Assembly: GCF_040289485.1 (NCBI RefSeq)
Contig: NZ_PSLG01000020.1
Location: forward strand, 1-33,029
DNA: 33,029 bases
Direction of reading: 5' to 3'
DNA from: Thermoflexus sp040289485
GTDB lineage: Bacteria > Chloroflexota > Anaerolineae > Thermoflexales > Thermoflexaceae
A program made the translations under genes and the position numbers. Within the stretch, counting starts at the first letter, position 1; every line of letters starts with the position of its first letter. Positions 1 through 7,709 of this stretch are shown here, one piece after another. The notes under the pieces are model-generated. The model was not told where the DNA came from, ran no database searches, and worked only from the letters and a program-made list of their open reading frames with translations.

Positions 1-44
1 GGCTGACCGTCGGCGCCGGCGTCGTCACCAAAATCCTAGACTAA
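1..44 (+). CDS. tuf: Elongation factor Tu, C-terminal end (partial)
   Basis: The window opens inside a reading frame whose last residues read LTVGAGVVTKILD before a TAA at 42-44. This matches the highly conserved C-terminus of EF-Tu (typically RTVGAGVVTKI(L/I)(E/D)), the GTPase that delivers aminoacyl-tRNA to the ribosome. Only 13 codons are visible. The position directly upstream of rpsJ is the classical tuf-S10 junction, so fusA, rpsG and rpsL probably lie further upstream, outside the window. The call rests on the short tail plus context. Confidence 0.85.
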   Translation, partial: LTVGAGVVTKILD

Positions 45-46
45 AC

Positions 47-65
47 CCCCTGGACCGCCCAGGGG
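47..65 (+). other. Small hairpin just after tuf
   Basis: CCCCTGG (47-53) and CCAGGGG (59-65) form a perfect 7-bp stem with a 5-base loop, starting three bases after the tuf stop. No T-run follows, so it is not a standard intrinsic terminator. It could be an attenuator, an mRNA-stabilising 3' end, or a processing site between tuf and the S10 cluster. Confidence 0.4.
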
Positions 66-105
66 CTGCGGTGAGGTCCCCGAGTTCGATGACAGGTGGA
101 GGGGG

Positions 106-414
106 ATGGCCAAGCAACGGTTGCGCATCCGTTTGAAGGCCTACGATCATCGGATCCTGGACGAGTCGGCCCGCCGCATCGTGGAGGTGGCGGAGCGCAC
201 CGGCGCCCGGGTGATCGGCCCCATCCCGCTTCCCACCAAGCGGGAGCGGTTCACCGTCATCCGCTCGCCGTTCATCGATAAGGACTCCCAGGAGCACTTC
301 GAGATCCGGACCCACAAGCGGTTGATCGACGTGCTGGATCCGGATCCGAAGACCATCGACCAATTGATGCGTCTGAACCTCCCGGCGGGCGTGGACATCG
401 AGATCAAGATCTGA
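106..414 (+). CDS. rpsJ: 30S ribosomal protein S10
   Basis: A 102-residue protein, the normal S10 length. It reads AKQRLRIRLKAYDHRILD at the N-terminus and contains the diagnostic block GPIPLPTKRERFTVIRSPF and the C-terminal SRE-EHFEIRTHKRLIDVLDP region in slightly varied form (KDSQEHFEIRTHKRL). S10 is a 30S head protein and in other bacteria also partners NusB in antitermination. The ATG is preceded by a GGAGGGGG run immediately upstream. It is the first gene of the S10 cluster and follows tuf by about 60 bases. Confidence 0.97.
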   Translation: MAKQRLRIRLKAYDHRILDESARRIVEVAERTGARVIGPIPLPTKRERFTVIRSPFIDKDSQEHFEIRTHKRLIDVLDPDPKTIDQLMRLNLPAGVDIEIKI

Positions 415-508
415 GGCCGTCTCCAACGCCGGCGGCCCGGAGCGATCTTTTTCGCAACGAGGGGATGATGGGCCTGTTGGGGCGACCAGTCCCCGGGGAG
501 GGAGATCC

Positions 509-1150
509 ATGAAGGGGTTGATTGCCCGCAAAATCGGAATGACGCAGATGTTCAACGAGCAGGGCGAGGTGGTCCCGGTGACCGTCCTGCGGGCCGGTCC
601 GTGCTATGTGACGCAACTGCGGACCCCCGAGCGGGATGGCTATGCGGCTATCCAGTTGGGGTTTGAGGAGACCCGGCCGCGGCGGCTGACCCAGGGGGAG
701 TTGGGGCATTTGGTCAAGCGCCATCTGCCCCCCCTGCGCGTCTTGCGGGAGATCCGCCTGCCCGGCCCGGAGGCCCTCGCCCAATACCACGAGGGCCAGG
801 TCCTGACCGTCTCGATCTTCTCCCCCGGGGAGCGGGTGGATGTGATCGGCCGCTCGAAGGGGCGCGGCTTTGCGGGGGTTATCAAGCGCCACGGCTTCTC
901 CGGGCAGCCCAAGACCCACGGCCAGTCCGACCGGTGGCGGGCCCCCGGCTCCATCGGCACCAATACGGATCCGGGCCGGGTGGTCAAGGGGAAGCGGATG
1001 GCCGGCCATTACGGGAACGAGCGGGTCACCGTCCGCAACCTTCAGGTGGTGTGGGTGGATCCGGAGCGGCATCTGATCGCCTTGAAAGGCGCTGTGCCCG
1101 GCCCCCGGGGCGGGCTGGTGATCATCCGACAGGCCAAGCGGCCCTACTGA
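509..1150 (+). CDS. rplC: 50S ribosomal protein L3
   Basis: 213 residues, normal for L3. It begins MKGLIARKIGMTQMFNEQGEVVPVTVL, the canonical L3 start (split here by description: KGLIARKIGMTQ then FNEQGEVVPVTV). It also carries GRSKGRGFAGVIKRHGF and the glycine-rich loop that reaches the peptidyl transferase centre (PGSIGTN, PGRVVKGKRMAGHYG). It is an early-assembly 50S protein. A GGGAGGGAGA ribosome binding site precedes the ATG. The 94-base gap from rpsJ contains short inverted repeats near the L3 start but nothing I can assign. Confidence 0.97.
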   Translation: MKGLIARKIGMTQMFNEQGEVVPVTVLRAGPCYVTQLRTPERDGYAAIQLGFEETRPRRLTQGELGHLVKRHLPPLRVLREIRLPGPEALAQYHEGQVLTVSIFSPGERVDVIGRSKGRGFAGVIKRHGFSGQPKTHGQSDRWRAPGSIGTNTDPGRVVKGKRMAGHYGNERVTVRNLQVVWVDPERHLIALKGAVPGPRGGLVIIRQAKRPY

Positions 1151-1176
1151 GCGGGCTGGGGTGGAGGAGGACGACG

Positions 1177-1854
1177 ATGCGGGTTCCAGTCTGGAACATG
1201 GAAGGCCAGCAGGTGGGCGAGGTGGAGTTGCGTCCGGAGGTCTTCGAGGCGCCCATCCACATCCCGTTGATGCATCAGGCGCTGGTCCGGCAGCTGGCCA
1301 ATGCCCGGTTGGGCACCCACAAGACCAAGACGCGGGGGGAGGTGCATTACAGCGGCCGCAAGATGTGGCCTCAGAAGCACACCGGACGGGCCCGTCAGGG
1401 CGACCGGGGAGCCCCTCATTGGTATCACGGCGGGGTGGTCTTCGGGCCGCGGCCGCGCAGTTACGAGCAGAAGATGCCCAAGAAGATGCGTCGCGCGGCC
1501 CTGCGCTCGGCCCTCTCGGCCAAGTCCCGTGAGGGGCAGATCCTGGTCCTGGACCGGCTGGAGCTGCCGGAGCCGCGCACCCGTCTGATGAAGGAGGTTT
1601 TGGAGCGGCTGCCGGTGGGCAAGAGCGCCCTGATCCTGCTGGCTGGTCCCAACGAGAACGTGAAGCGGGCGGTGCGCAACCTGCCCAACGTGGCCTATCT
1701 GCACGCCATGTGTCTGAACATCCGCGATCTTTTCAAATACGAGACCCTGATCATCCCGAGGGATGCCCTCGCGGTGATCGAGGATTGGCTGACGCGACCG
1801 GTCGTTCGCAAGAAGTTCGCCCTGCCGCCGGCCGAGGCGGCGTCGGCGGCCTGA
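1177..1854 (+). CDS. rplD: 50S ribosomal protein L4
   Basis: 225 residues. The frame is open much further upstream through rplC, but the L4 homology starts at MRVPVWNMEGQQVGEVEL. This ATG has GGAGGAGG about 6 bases upstream, so 1177 is chosen. The conserved extended loop is visible (NARLGTHKTKTRGEVHYSG, then GRKMWPQKHTGRARQGDRGAP), which lines the exit tunnel, followed by the globular part with LILLAGPNENV. In E. coli L4 represses its own S10 operon; no equivalent leader can be judged here because the cluster start lies outside the window. Confidence 0.96.
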   Translation: MRVPVWNMEGQQVGEVELRPEVFEAPIHIPLMHQALVRQLANARLGTHKTKTRGEVHYSGRKMWPQKHTGRARQGDRGAPHWYHGGVVFGPRPRSYEQKMPKKMRRAALRSALSAKSREGQILVLDRLELPEPRTRLMKEVLERLPVGKSALILLAGPNENVKRAVRNLPNVAYLHAMCLNIRDLFKYETLIIPRDALAVIEDWLTRPVVRKKFALPPAEAASAA

Positions 1855-1884
1855 GGCCTGGAGCCTGGAGCGGGGGAGCCGGCC

Positions 1885-2193
1885 ATGGACCTGTATGAGG
1901 TGATCAAGCGGCCCATCATCACCGAAAAGACAACGATGCTCAAGGAGATGGGCCAATACGTCTTCGAGGTCGATCCGCGGGCCAACCGCCAGCAGGTCAA
2001 GCGGGCGGTGGAGGCCATCTTCAACGTCCGCGTGGTGGACGTGCGGATCATCAACGTCCCGGCCAAACGCCGGCGGGATTGGCGGGCGCGGATCCTGAGC
2101 AGCAAGCCCAAGCAGGTGGTGCGCCGCCCGGGCTGGAAGAAGGCCATCGTCCGGCTCGCCCCCGGCCAGCGCATCGACCTCTTCGAGGTCTGA
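1885..2193 (+). CDS. rplW: 50S ribosomal protein L23
   Basis: 102 residues. The N-terminus DLYEVIKRPIITEKTTML is the standard L23 signature, and the rRNA-binding basic loop (NVPAKRRRDWRARIL) and the IVRLAPGQRIDLFE tail follow. L23 sits at the polypeptide exit and is the docking site for trigger factor and SRP. It follows rplD by 30 bases with a GGGGGAG-type binding site. Confidence 0.97.
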   Translation: MDLYEVIKRPIITEKTTMLKEMGQYVFEVDPRANRQQVKRAVEAIFNVRVVDVRIINVPAKRRRDWRARILSSKPKQVVRRPGWKKAIVRLAPGQRIDLFEV

Positions 2194-2250
2194 CAACGGG
2201 TCGGGCCGGAGGGCGAGGGGCGGGATCTCTCAGGCAGGTGGAGGAGGACG

Positions 2251-3087
2251 ATGGGGATCAAGGTCTACAAGCCGACGACACCCGGCCGCCGCAACGCGAC
2301 CGGTTACACCTTCGAGGAGATCACCAAGGACGAGCCGGAGAAGTCCCTGGTCGTCCCTTTGAAAAAGCACGCGGGGCGGAACTTCCAGGGGCGCATCACC
2401 GTGCGCCACCGGGGCGGCGGCCACAAGCGCCTTTACCGGATCATCGATTTCAAGCGCCGGGATAAGGAGGGGATCCCGGCGAGGGTGATCAGCATCGAGT
2501 ACGATCCCAACCGCACGGCCCGGATCGCCTTGCTGCAATATGCGGACGGGGAGAAGCGCTACATCTTGGCCCCCCTGGGCCTGCAGGTGGGAGACATCGT
2601 CATGAGCGGGCCGCAGGCGGAGATCAAGGTGGGCAACGCCCTGCCCCTGGCCAACATCCCGGTGGGGACGCTGGTGCACAACGTGGAACTGTATCCCGGG
2701 CATGGGGGGCAACTGGCCCGGGCGGCGGGCGCGGCGGCCCAGTTGCTGGGCAAGGAGGAGGGCTATGCCATCCTGCGCCTGCCCTCGGGGGAGATCCGCA
2801 AGGTCCGCCTGGAGTGCTATGCCACCATCGGCCAGGTGGGCAACCTGGAGCACGCCAACATCAAACTGGGCAAGGCCGGGCGCAAGCGCTGGCTGGGGAT
2901 CCGACCCACCGTCCGCGGCTCGGCGATGTCGCCCCGGGATCATCCGCATGGCGGCGGCGAGGGCCGCACGCCCATCGGCCTGCCCTATCCGAAGACCCCA
3001 TGGGGCAAGCACGCCCTGGGCAAGAAGACCCGCCGCAACAAGGCGACCGATAAATACATCATCCAGCGACGCCAGAAGAAGGCCTGA
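2251..3087 (+). CDS. rplB: 50S ribosomal protein L2
   Basis: 278 residues, the usual L2 size (about 273-280). It starts MGIKVYKPTTPGRRNATGY and contains HRGGGHKRLYRIIDFKR, the SH3-like and OB-like RNA-binding parts, and the nearly invariant C-terminal loop RGSAMSPRDHPHGGGEG that contributes the histidine close to the peptidyl transferase centre. It ends in a lysine-rich tail. GGTGGAGGAGG precedes the ATG. Confidence 0.98.
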   Translation: MGIKVYKPTTPGRRNATGYTFEEITKDEPEKSLVVPLKKHAGRNFQGRITVRHRGGGHKRLYRIIDFKRRDKEGIPARVISIEYDPNRTARIALLQYADGEKRYILAPLGLQVGDIVMSGPQAEIKVGNALPLANIPVGTLVHNVELYPGHGGQLARAAGAAAQLLGKEEGYAILRLPSGEIRKVRLECYATIGQVGNLEHANIKLGKAGRKRWLGIRPTVRGSAMSPRDHPHGGGEGRTPIGLPYPKTPWGKHALGKKTRRNKATDKYIIQRRQKKA

Positions 3088-3103
3088 GGGGAGGTGATCG
3101 GCG

Positions 3104-3385
3104 ATGTCCCGTTCCCTGAAGAAGGGACCCTATTGCGACCCGAAGCTCTTGAAGAAGATCGAGGAGCTGAACCGCCGGGGCGAGAAGCGGGTCATCCGGA
3201 CCTGGTCTCGCGCCTCGGTGATCTTCCCGCAGATGGTCGGCCACACCATCGCCGTCCACGACGGGCGCCGCCATGTGCCCATCTACATCACCGAGCAGAT
3301 GGTCGGCCATCGCCTGGGGGAGTTCGCGCCGACGCGGACCTACCGGGGCCACACGGTGAAGGAGAAGAAGACCGGGGTGCGCTGA
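3104..3385 (+). CDS. rpsS: 30S ribosomal protein S19
   Basis: 93 residues. It reads SRSLKKGPYCDPKLLKKI, then IRTWSRASVIFPQMVGHTIA, VHDGRRHVPIYITEQMVGH and LGEFAPTRTYRGH, all canonical S19 blocks. S19 forms the 30S head complex with S13. GGGGAGGTGATC lies just before the ATG, 16 bases after the rplB stop. Confidence 0.98.
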   Translation: MSRSLKKGPYCDPKLLKKIEELNRRGEKRVIRTWSRASVIFPQMVGHTIAVHDGRRHVPIYITEQMVGHRLGEFAPTRTYRGHTVKEKKTGVR

Positions 3386-3445
3386 GCCCTGGCCCGCCCG
3401 GTGGCGGGGATCGAAACGGTTTGCACAGTGCGTGGGGGGATTGCG

Positions 3446-3790
3446 ATGGCCAACCGGGTTCGAGCCGTAGCCCGTTACATCCGGATCTCGCCGTATAAGG
3501 CACGCCTGGTCTGCAACCTGGTCAAGGGGATGCGGGCGGAGGAGGCGTTGAGCGTCCTTCGGTTCACGCCCAAAAAGGCCGCCCGTTATGTCGAGAAACT
3601 GATCCGCTCGGCGATGGCCAACGCCGAGAACAACTTCGGCCTCTCGCCCGCGGATCTGTATGTGGCGGACATCCGGGCCGATGACGGCCCGCGATACAAA
3701 CGGGTCCGCTTCGCTGCCCGTGGCCGTGTCCGTCCCATCCTCAAGCGGACCACCCATCTCACCGTGGTCCTGGAGGAGCGGGCTCGGTGA
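3446..3790 (+). CDS. rplV: 50S ribosomal protein L22
   Basis: 114 residues from the ATG at 3446. An upstream in-frame ATG at 3401 would add 15 residues (MAGIETVCTVRGGIA) that are not L22-like. The GGGGGGA run at 3434-3440 fits the internal start, where the protein begins ANRVRAVARYIRISPYKARL. The family's PKKAARYVEKLIRSAMANAE and the C-terminal tunnel-lining beta hairpin (ARGRVRPILKRTTHLTVVLEE) are present. Confidence 0.95.
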   Translation: MANRVRAVARYIRISPYKARLVCNLVKGMRAEEALSVLRFTPKKAARYVEKLIRSAMANAENNFGLSPADLYVADIRADDGPRYKRVRFAARGRVRPILKRTTHLTVVLEERAR

Positions 3791-3843
3791 GGGTCTCGGG
3801 AGGCTGATGGCCGAGGGGGCAACCCGCCGAGGAGGAGGTCATC

Positions 3844-4536
3844 TTGGGCCGCAAAGTGCATCCGATCGGCTTCCGTTTGGGTATCACGAAGAACTGGCTG
3901 GCCCGCTGGTATGCCGAGGGCCGCGAGTATGTGGAGTTGCTCCATGAGGACCTGCGGATCCGCCAGTTTGTCAAGGAGCAACTGAAGGAGGCCGGGATCG
4001 CCCGCATCGAGATCGAGCGGTTCCCCAAGCAGATCAACCTGTACATCCACGCGGCGCGCCCGGGCATCGTGATCGGCCGCCGGGGCCTGGGGATCAAGCA
4101 ACTGCGCCAGGCCATTGAGGAGATGACCGGCAAAAAGGCCCGGGTGGAGATCGTCGAGGTCCCCCGGCCCGAACTGGAGGCGGCCATCGTCGCCGAGAGC
4201 ATCGCCCAGCAGATCGAGAAGCGGGTCAGCCACGCCCGGGCGATGAAGCGGGCCATCCAGCAGGCCATGCGGGCGGGGGCCAAGGGGATCCGCATCACGG
4301 TCTCCGGCCGGCTGGGGGGGGCCGAGATGGCCCGCACCGAGACCCTGATGGAAGGGCGCGTGCCCCGCAACACCCTGCGGGCGGACATCGATTACGCCCT
4401 GGCAGAGGCCATCACCAAGTGGGGCAAGATCGGGGTGAAGGTGTGGATCTACCGGGGGGATACGGAGCCGGGCGCCTACGTCCAGCAGACGGCGGAGATG
4501 GTCGCCCGGGTGACCTCGGCCCAGCGAGGAGGCTGA
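3844..4536 (+). CDS. rpsC: 30S ribosomal protein S3
   Basis: 230 residues from a TTG start at 3844, where GRKVHPIGFRLGITKNW begins exactly as S3 does; GAGGAGG sits 6 bases upstream and no better ATG exists. The type-II KH domain GXXG loop is visible as IVIGRRG at residues 75-81. The C-terminal domain has the IRITVSGRLGGAEMARTE block. S3 lies at the mRNA entry site and has helicase-related function with S4 and S5. A TTG start for a core ribosomal gene may moderate initiation rate (inference). Confidence 0.96.
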   Translation: MGRKVHPIGFRLGITKNWLARWYAEGREYVELLHEDLRIRQFVKEQLKEAGIARIEIERFPKQINLYIHAARPGIVIGRRGLGIKQLRQAIEEMTGKKARVEIVEVPRPELEAAIVAESIAQQIEKRVSHARAMKRAIQQAMRAGAKGIRITVSGRLGGAEMARTETLMEGRVPRNTLRADIDYALAEAITKWGKIGVKVWIYRGDTEPGAYVQQTAEMVARVTSAQRGG

Positions 4537-4539
4537 GCG

Positions 4540-4959
4540 ATGTTGATGCCCAAGCGCGTCAAATACCGGAAGCAGATGCGGGGGCGTATGAAGGGCAAGG
4601 AGACCCGGGGCGTCGAACTGGCCTTCGGGGAATACGGGCTGCAGGCCCTGGAGCCCTGCTGGCTCACCGCCCGCCAGATCGAGGCCGCCCGGCGCACCAT
4701 CGTCCGCTTCCTGCGCCAGCGTGGCAAATATTGGATCCGGGTGTTCCCGGACAAGCCGGTGACCCGGAAGCCGGCCGAGACCCGCATGGGCAAGGGGAAG
4801 GGGAACGTCGATCACTGGGTGGCGGTGGTGCGGCCCGGCCGCATCCTGTTCGAGATCGGCGGCGTGAGCCCGGAGGTCGCCCACGAGGCGCTCCGACAGG
4901 CCTCTTACAAACTGCCCATCCGCACCCAGATCGTCACCGCGGAGGAGATGGGAGCGTAG
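4540..4959 (+). CDS. rplP: 50S ribosomal protein L16
   Basis: 139 residues, beginning MLMPKRVKYRKQMRG, the usual L16 N-terminus. A second ATG two codons in is possible, but the MLMPKR form is common in the family. The block GEYGLQALEPCWLTARQIEAAR and the loop KPVTRKPAETRMGKGKG, which contacts the A-site tRNA elbow region, are clear. The gene starts 3 bases after the rpsC stop and uses GAGGAGG inside the rpsC end. Confidence 0.97.
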   Translation: MLMPKRVKYRKQMRGRMKGKETRGVELAFGEYGLQALEPCWLTARQIEAARRTIVRFLRQRGKYWIRVFPDKPVTRKPAETRMGKGKGNVDHWVAVVRPGRILFEIGGVSPEVAHEALRQASYKLPIRTQIVTAEEMGA

Positions 4960-5018
4960 CCGGACGGGGCCCCTGAGCCCCGGCCCATGGACGCTGTTCT
5001 CAACGCCAGGAGGAAGCC

Positions 5019-5231
5019 GTGGCCCTTCGTCCTGAGGAGATACGGAACTGGTCCGATGAGGAGATCCGGAGCCGCCTGGAGCAGGCCCGGCGGGAGCTGT
5101 TTCACTTACGCATCCAGTGGGTGATGGGCCAGCTCAAGAACCCCAACCGCATCCGTGCCTTGCGCAAGGACATCGCGCGGATGCTGACCATCCTGCGGGA
5201 GCGCGAACTGGCCCGGGGAGGTGGGCGATGA
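5019..5231 (+). CDS. rpmC: 50S ribosomal protein L29
   Basis: 70 residues from a GTG start with CAGGAGGAA 5' of it. It forms the expected two-helix hairpin: EEIRNWSDEEIRSRLEQARRELFHLRIQ followed by NPNRIRALRKDIARMLTILRE (described in part). L29 lies beside L23 at the tunnel exit. Its stop overlaps the rpsQ start (ATGA at 5228-5231), implying translational coupling. Confidence 0.95.
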   Translation: MALRPEEIRNWSDEEIRSRLEQARRELFHLRIQWVMGQLKNPNRIRALRKDIARMLTILRERELARGGGR

Positions 5232-5533
5232 AGGACCAGCGGAAGCGGTTCATCGGGCGCGTGACCAGCGACAAGATGGACAAGACGGTGGTGGTGACGG
5301 TGGAGGAGCTGGTGCGCCACCCGCTCTACGGCAAGGTGATCCGGCGCCGCCGCAAGTTCATGGCCCACAACGAGGGCAACCTGGCCCGCATGGGCGACCT
5401 GGTGCAGATCGTCGAGTCCCGCCCCCTCAGCCGGCGCAAGCGCTGGATCGTCGAGGCGATCCTGGAGCGGGCCCAGAGGCCCCTGGAACCGGTCCCGGAG
5501 CGGCTGCCCGGTGAGGAGATCCTGGCCGAATAG
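5228..5533 (+). CDS. rpsQ: 30S ribosomal protein S17
   Basis: 101 residues from the ATG at 5228; the open frame extends upstream but the homology begins at KDQRKRFIGRVTSDKMDKTV. It has the OB-fold core (VVVTVEELVRHPLYGKVIRR) and RPLSRRKRW. S17 is normally about 80-90 residues, so the C-terminal tail after IVEAILERAQ is slightly extended. The ATG overlaps the rpmC stop as ATGA, with GGGAGGTGGG upstream. Confidence 0.95.
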   Translation: MKDQRKRFIGRVTSDKMDKTVVVTVEELVRHPLYGKVIRRRRKFMAHNEGNLARMGDLVQIVESRPLSRRKRWIVEAILERAQRPLEPVPERLPGEEILAE

Positions 5534-5556
5534 GGGAAACGAAGGAGGCGCGACCC

Positions 5557-5925
5557 ATGATCCAACAGGAGACCCGTCTCAAAGTGGCCGACAACACCGG
5601 GGCGCGGGAGATCCTGGTCATCCGCGTGCTGGGGGGATCCTATCGTCGTTACGGATACGTGGGCGATGTGGTGGTGGCCACCGTCAAGGAGGCCATCCCC
5701 ACCGCCACCGTGAAGAAGGGCGAGATCGTCCGCGCCGTCATCGTGCGCACGGCCAAGGAATATCGCCGTTCCGATGGCTCCACCATCCGCTTCGACGACA
5801 ACGCCGCGGTGATCCTGGACGAGTTCGGCAACCCGAAAGGGACGCGGATCTTCGGCCCGGTGGCCCGGGAGCTGCGGGAGAAGGGCTTCACCAAGATCAT
5901 CTCCCTGGCCCCGGAGGTGCTGTGA
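5557..5925 (+). CDS. rplN: 50S ribosomal protein L14
   Basis: 122 residues, exactly the usual L14 length. It reads MIQQETRLKVADNTGARE, contains the KKGEIVRAVIVRTAKEYRR signature and DDNAAVILDEFGNPKGTRIFGPVARELR, and ends in TKIISLAPEVL. L14 contacts 16S helix 14 to form an intersubunit bridge. GAAGGAGGCG precedes the ATG. Confidence 0.98.
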   Translation: MIQQETRLKVADNTGAREILVIRVLGGSYRRYGYVGDVVVATVKEAIPTATVKKGEIVRAVIVRTAKEYRRSDGSTIRFDDNAAVILDEFGNPKGTRIFGPVARELREKGFTKIISLAPEVL

Positions 5926-6001
5926 GCGGGGGTCGGGGCAGCGGCGGAGGGCTGGATCGAGGCGGTTGAATCCCGCGTCAGCCGAGGGAGGTGGCCTCTG
6001 T

Positions 6002-6325
6002 ATGGCGGCGAAGATCAAGAAAGGGGACAAGGTTCTGGTGATCGCCGGGGACGACCGGGGCGCCCAGGGAGAGGTGCTGCGGGTGCTTCCGAAGGAGGGG
6101 CGTGTGGTGGTCTCCGGGGTCAACATCGTCAAAAAGCATCAGCGCCCACGGCCCACCGGCCGGAGCCAGGTGGGGGGGATCATCGCGTTTGAGGCCCCCA
6201 TCCACATTTCCAACGTCATGTTGATCTGCCCGAAATGCAACCGCCCCACCCGCGTCGGCTTCACCGTCGAGCCGAGCGGGCGGAAGGTCCGGCAGTGCAA
6301 AAAGTGCCAGGCGACCTTCATCTGA
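6002..6325 (+). CDS. rplX: 50S ribosomal protein L24, zinc-ribbon form
   Basis: 107 residues from the ATG at 6002, chosen because GGGAGGTGG lies about 9 bases upstream and AAKIKKGDKVLVIAGDDRG is the standard L24 KOW start; an in-frame ATG at 5966 would add 12 non-conserved residues. The KOW motif is at residues 6-33. The C-terminal part has a four-cysteine ribbon, C76-x2-C79 and C99-x2-C102 (ICPKCN and CKKC), found in many but not all bacterial L24 proteins. L24 is an assembly initiator of the 50S subunit. Confidence 0.95.
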   Translation: MAAKIKKGDKVLVIAGDDRGAQGEVLRVLPKEGRVVVSGVNIVKKHQRPRPTGRSQVGGIIAFEAPIHISNVMLICPKCNRPTRVGFTVEPSGRKVRQCKKCQATFI

Positions 6326-6339
6326 GGGGGAGGCTGGGG

Positions 6340-6906
6340 ATGGCGGAGACAGCCGCGAAGGTGGTCCCACGCCTGAAACAACGTTACCTGGAGGAGGTGC
6401 GGCCGATCCTGATGCGGGAGTTCGGCTACCGAAACATCATGGAGGTCCCCCGCGTCTGGAAGGTGGTGGTGAACGTGGGGGTGGGGGAGGCGGTCACCAA
6501 CCCCAAGGCCCTGGATTACGCCGTCCAGAACATCGCCACCATCACCGGCCAGAAGCCCTTGGTGACCAAGGCCCGCAAATCCATCGCCGCCTTCAAGCTG
6601 CGGGCGGGTCGCCCCATCGGGGTGAAGGTCACTTTGCGAGGGGACCGGATGTGGGCCTTCCTGGACCGGCTGTTCAACGTGGCGCTCCCACGCATCCGGG
6701 ATTTCCGCGGCGTCTCCCCGAACTCTTTTGACGGGCGGGGCAATTACACCCTGGGGCTCCGGGAGCAGCTGGTCTGGCCGGAGATCGATTACAGCCAGAT
6801 CGACAAGGTGCGGGGGATGGAGATCACCATCGTCACCACGGCCAAGACCGATGCCGAGGCGCGGCGGCTGCTGGAACTGCTGGGCATGCCGTTCCGCAAG
6901 GGCTGA
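6340..6906 (+). CDS. rplE: 50S ribosomal protein L5
   Basis: 188 residues from the ATG at 6340, slightly longer than the typical 179-180 because of an N-terminal extension (AETAAKVVPRLKQRY). Conserved blocks are MEVPRVWKVVVNVGVGEA, GQKPLVTKARKSIAAFKLR, GRPIGVKVTLRG, FRGVSPNSFDGRGNYTLGL and the MEITIVTTAKTDAEAR C-terminus. L5 binds 5S rRNA and P-site tRNA. The frame is open upstream into rplX, but GAGGGGGAGG just before 6340 marks the start. Confidence 0.96.
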   Translation: MAETAAKVVPRLKQRYLEEVRPILMREFGYRNIMEVPRVWKVVVNVGVGEAVTNPKALDYAVQNIATITGQKPLVTKARKSIAAFKLRAGRPIGVKVTLRGDRMWAFLDRLFNVALPRIRDFRGVSPNSFDGRGNYTLGLREQLVWPEIDYSQIDKVRGMEITIVTTAKTDAEARRLLELLGMPFRKG

Positions 6907-6943
6907 TGGATCGTCGGACCATCGATCCGGACGGGAGGACGCT

Positions 6944-7126
6944 GTGGCGCGCAAGTGTATGATCTACCGGGAGATGCGGCGCAAATATAAGGTGCGGGTG
7001 CGGAACCGGTGCCGGCGGTGCGGTCGGCCCCGCGCCTTCATCCGACGGTTCGCGCTGTGCCGCATCTGCTTCCGGGAGCTCGCCCTCCAGGGGTTGATCC
7101 CGGGCGTCCGCAAGGCCAGTTGGTGA
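6944..7126 (+). CDS. rpsN: 30S ribosomal protein S14, type Z (zinc-binding)
   Basis: 60 residues from a GTG start: ARKCMIYREMRRKYKVRVRN at the N-terminus. The four cysteines C23-x2-C26-x12-C39-x2-C42 (CRRC ... CRIC) define the short zinc-binding S14 type, as opposed to the roughly 100-residue C-minus type. GGGAGGACGCT precedes the GTG. It lies between rplE and rpsH as in most spc operons. The product ends LIPGVRKASW, a classic S14Z tail. Confidence 0.96.
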   Translation: MARKCMIYREMRRKYKVRVRNRCRRCGRPRAFIRRFALCRICFRELALQGLIPGVRKASW

Positions 7127-7206
7127 GGGCCCGGAGGCGGCGCCCTGTGGCCCGGGGCGGGACCCGCGGGGAGGTCGGTTCGCCGTCGCCCGAGCGGGTT
7201 CATCTT

Positions 7207-7221
7207 CCCGGCGACGCCGGG
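7207..7221 (+). other. Short hairpin in the rpsN-rpsH gap
   Basis: The 145-base rpsN-rpsH gap is among the longest in the ribosomal cluster. It contains CCCGGC-GAC-GCCGGG (7207-7221), a 6-bp stem with a 3-base loop. No T-run follows and I see no gene or clear promoter in the gap. In E. coli, S8 represses the spc operon at the L5 start region; whether this hairpin has such a role is unknown. Confidence 0.3.
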
Positions 7222-7271
7222 GGAAAGGGTGTTGAACCTCGATGGTGAAGATCTGGACAGGAGCGAAGACG

Positions 7272-7682
7272 ATGAGCGCGGTGACGGATCCGATCGCCGA
7301 CATGCTCACCCGCATCCGAAACGCCTCCATGGTGGGGCACAGCCGGGTGGCCATCCCGAGCTCTAAGATCAAGGTGGCCATCGCGCGGGTCCTCAAGGAG
7401 GAGGGTTACATTGAGGATTACGAGGTGACCGGCGATCGGCCCCAGCCGAAGCTGGTCATCAAACTGAAATACATCGGGGAGCGTCGTTTCCGCAAGCCGG
7501 CCATCTCCGGGCTGAAGCGGGTGAGCAAGCCGGGCCGACGGATATACGTCGGGAAGGAGGACATCCCCCTGGTGATGAGCGGGATGGGGATCGCCATCCT
7601 GTCCACACCCAAGGGCATCATGACCGACAAGCAAGCCCGTCGCCTGGGCGTCGGCGGCGAGGTGATCTGTTACGTCTGGTGA
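7272..7682 (+). CDS. rpsH: 30S ribosomal protein S8
   Basis: 136 residues from the ATG at 7272, which has AGGAG 9 bases upstream; an in-frame ATG at 7242 would add VKIWTGAKT, not S8-like. The protein reads VTDPIADMLTRIRNASMV, then KIKVAIARVLKEEGYI, and ends with the S8 signature block MGIAILSTPKGIMTDKQARR followed by GGEVICYVW. S8 is a central-domain 30S assembly protein. Confidence 0.95.
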   Translation: MSAVTDPIADMLTRIRNASMVGHSRVAIPSSKIKVAIARVLKEEGYIEDYEVTGDRPQPKLVIKLKYIGERRFRKPAISGLKRVSKPGRRIYVGKEDIPLVMSGMGIAILSTPKGIMTDKQARRLGVGGEVICYVW

Positions 7683-7709
7683 ACAGGGCGAGGAGCGGAG
7701 GAGGGAACC

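Noticed and set aside
478..500. GGGG/CCCC pairing near the rplC ribosome binding site as an RNA switch
   Set aside because: Only four G/C pairs with several alternative foldings; too common in this GC-rich DNA to claim regulation.
3586..4884. A 432-codon open frame on the - strand across rplV, rpsC and rplP
   Set aside because: Antisense shadow of three conserved genes; no domain-like content.
7242..7271. Upstream ATG for rpsH giving a longer S8
   Set aside because: The added residues are not S8-like, and AGGAG is correctly spaced only for the ATG at 7272.
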